Assembly (NCBI GenBank): GCA_020430865.1
Contig: JAGQIY010000861.1
Coordinates: forward strand, 1-14,591
Source: Myxococcales bacterium
GTDB taxonomy: Bacteria; Myxococcota; Polyangia; Polyangiales; Polyangiaceae
Direction of reading: 5' to 3'
Length of the DNA: 14,591 nucleotides
The translations under genes and the position numbers were made by a program. The notes beneath the pieces are model-generated. The model saw nothing but the letters and a program-made list of their open reading frames with translations, was not told the origin of the DNA and did not search any database. Numbering within the stretch: position 1 is the stretch's first letter; each line of letters opens with the position of its first letter. Positions 13,570 to 14,591 of this stretch are shown in pieces.

Positions 13570-14591
13570 ATGAAGATCAGCAAGACCAGCTTGGTATCGA
13601 GCGTGGCCCTGTTACCCCTGATCGCGCTGGCCTACAGCGTGCTCGGTGGGACCGGAGGAGCTGCCACGGCCGCGCCCCAGACCGAGCGCGCCGGGAGCGC
13701 GGAGGCACAGCCGCTGACGTGCCACTTCGAGCCCAACCAGCACGGCGCCTTCCGCCTGGAGTCTTCAGTGCACGACACCCGCGCCCCGGCGCAGGAGGAC
13801 AGACTGACGGGCGTGCTCAGCTGGCAGGTGGCGGAGAACCTCTCCGCCACCCGCTGGCGCCTGCGCGCCGCGCTGGCCAACGTGGAGCACGGCCAGTCGC
13901 TGACGCGGCCCGAAGAGCGCGTCTCTGGCTCCCTCGATGCGCCGTTCTTCATCGACGTCGACGCTGCGTGTCGCTTCGTCGGCTTTGGCTTCGACAGGCG
14001 CTGGAGTCCGCGCAAGCGCCAGCTGGTTCAGACGGCGATCAGCACCTGGGAACACGTGCTTCCAGCGGATCCCACCGCCAAGCGCTGGCGCGTCGAGCAG
14101 AGAGACGGCATGGGAGCCTACGAAGCAAGCTACGAGCGCCTGCCGGGTCGAGGTGTCGGAGTTCAGCGCACCAAGGCCGCCTACAAGGAGCAGGACACGG
14201 CGCGCACCCTCGGGCTGACGCTGCAGGTGCTCGGCGCCCGCTCGACGGCTCGCTTCGACTCCGGCTGGCTCCTGCGAGCCGGCGGTCGCGAACGCATGCG
14301 AATCGAAGCTTCTGGCTCGCTCCAGGCCGACCTGGTCCAGCGCTTCTCGGTCGTGAAGGACGACGCGCGCTTCACGCCGGTTCCGCCCATGGCGGCGGAC
14401 GACGCCGATTTCGGCGATGCCTTCGCGATGGCCGTGGACCGCACCCAGCAGGTGGACTCCAGCCTGCAGGCGATGCCTTTCGAGAAGGCGCTCTCCGACT
14501 TCGTTCGACTGCTCGAGCAAGCGGACACGAGCTTCGCTGCCGCGCGGCAACTAGCTGCCTGGCTGCGCGCCAACCCCGACAAGGCGCAGCG
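13570..14591 (+). CDS. Secreted protein, lipid-transfer-like N-terminal region (tentative), 3' end beyond window
   Basis: An open frame of 340 codons runs from ATG 13570 off the window; GGGAGG (13560-13565) lies 4 nt before the start. The N-terminus is a signal peptide or anchor (MKISKTSLVSSVALLPLIAL, then a Gly/Ala-rich stretch to about 37). The following region is beta-rich with many Arg and Trp: FRLESSV, LTGVLSWQVAEN, RWRLRAALANVEH, PFFIDVDAACRFVGFGFD, and a GMGAYEASYERL motif. It becomes helical from about residue 285 (FEKALSDFVRLLEQ, FAAARQLAAWLRANP). A beta-sheet region followed by a helical array is the order seen in vitellogenin-type lipid-transfer proteins, but this comparison rests on pattern only. 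Two Cys (51 and 134) may pair. It probably works with the lipoprotein encoded 29 nt upstream. Confidence 0.75.
   Translation, partial: MKISKTSLVSSVALLPLIALAYSVLGGTGGAATAAPQTERAGSAEAQPLTCHFEPNQHGAFRLESSVHDTRAPAQEDRLTGVLSWQVAENLSATRWRLRAALANVEHGQSLTRPEERVSGSLDAPFFIDVDAACRFVGFGFDRRWSPRKRQLVQTAISTWEHVLPADPTAKRWRVEQRDGMGAYEASYERLPGRGVGVQRTKAAYKEQDTARTLGLTLQVLGARSTARFDSGWLLRAGGRERMRIEASGSLQADLVQRFSVVKDDARFTPVPPMAADDADFGDAFAMAVDRTQQVDSSLQAMPFEKALSDFVRLLEQADTSFAAARQLAAWLRANPDKAQ

Noticed and set aside
13765..14550. 261-codon minus-strand frame over the last gene
   Set aside because: It is the shadow of the plus-strand secreted-protein gene, which has a signal peptide, a ribosome site and typical codon use.
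1..14591. CRISPR arrays, tRNA or rRNA genes, insertion sequences, integrases, toxin-antitoxin or phage-defence genes
   Set aside because: Looked for by eye on both strands; no regularly spaced repeats, cloverleaf-like segments or matching protein motifs were seen.

Overview
The window is GC-rich throughout, with coding third positions almost all G or C. It looks like chromosomal DNA of a delta-proteobacterium of the Myxococcota (Polyangiales-like). That placement is inferred from base composition, Gly/Ser-rich linkers joined to Cys-rich secreted domains, and the number of large lipoproteins of unknown function. No marker gene such as rRNA is present to prove it. I see no tRNA, rRNA, CRISPR array, transposase, integrase or phage gene.

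Layout from left to right. (1) 1-563 is the 3' end of a secreted Gly-rich, Cys-rich protein, followed by ruvB (583-1650), the Holliday-junction branch-migration motor; a 16-bp perfect palindrome covers the ruvB start. (2) A radical SAM gene (1755-2660, minus) converges on ruvB. (3) Divergent from it, a TetR-family regulator (about 2800-3525) and a di-iron fatty acid hydroxylase-family membrane protein (3544-4167) form a two-gene unit. Its promoter region carries three phased TTCGTGAA boxes. (4) 4271-6233 is an alkylation-repair operon: an Ada-type methylphosphotriester/AraC domain fused to an AlkA glycosylase, then a stand-alone O6-alkylguanine-DNA alkyltransferase. (5) An ammonium transporter (6292-7644, minus) converges on the repair operon. 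(6) 8057-9799 encodes a three-helix membrane protein with a large exported C-terminal region. A 401-residue lipoprotein (9949-11154, minus) converges on it. (7) On the other side of that lipoprotein, a 711-residue lipoprotein (11405-13540) and a secreted protein (13570 to beyond the window) form an apparent operon.

Functionally the window combines housekeeping repair (ruvB, ada-alkA, ogt), nitrogen uptake, lipid modification under a local repressor, and a cell-envelope region of unrecognised proteins. The strongest unexplained signal is a roughly 60-bp dispersed repeat at 1647-1707 and, inverted, at 9894-9952. In both places it begins with the stop codon of one gene of a convergent pair and ends in a hairpin, so it looks like a shared mobile or duplicated bidirectional terminator cassette.
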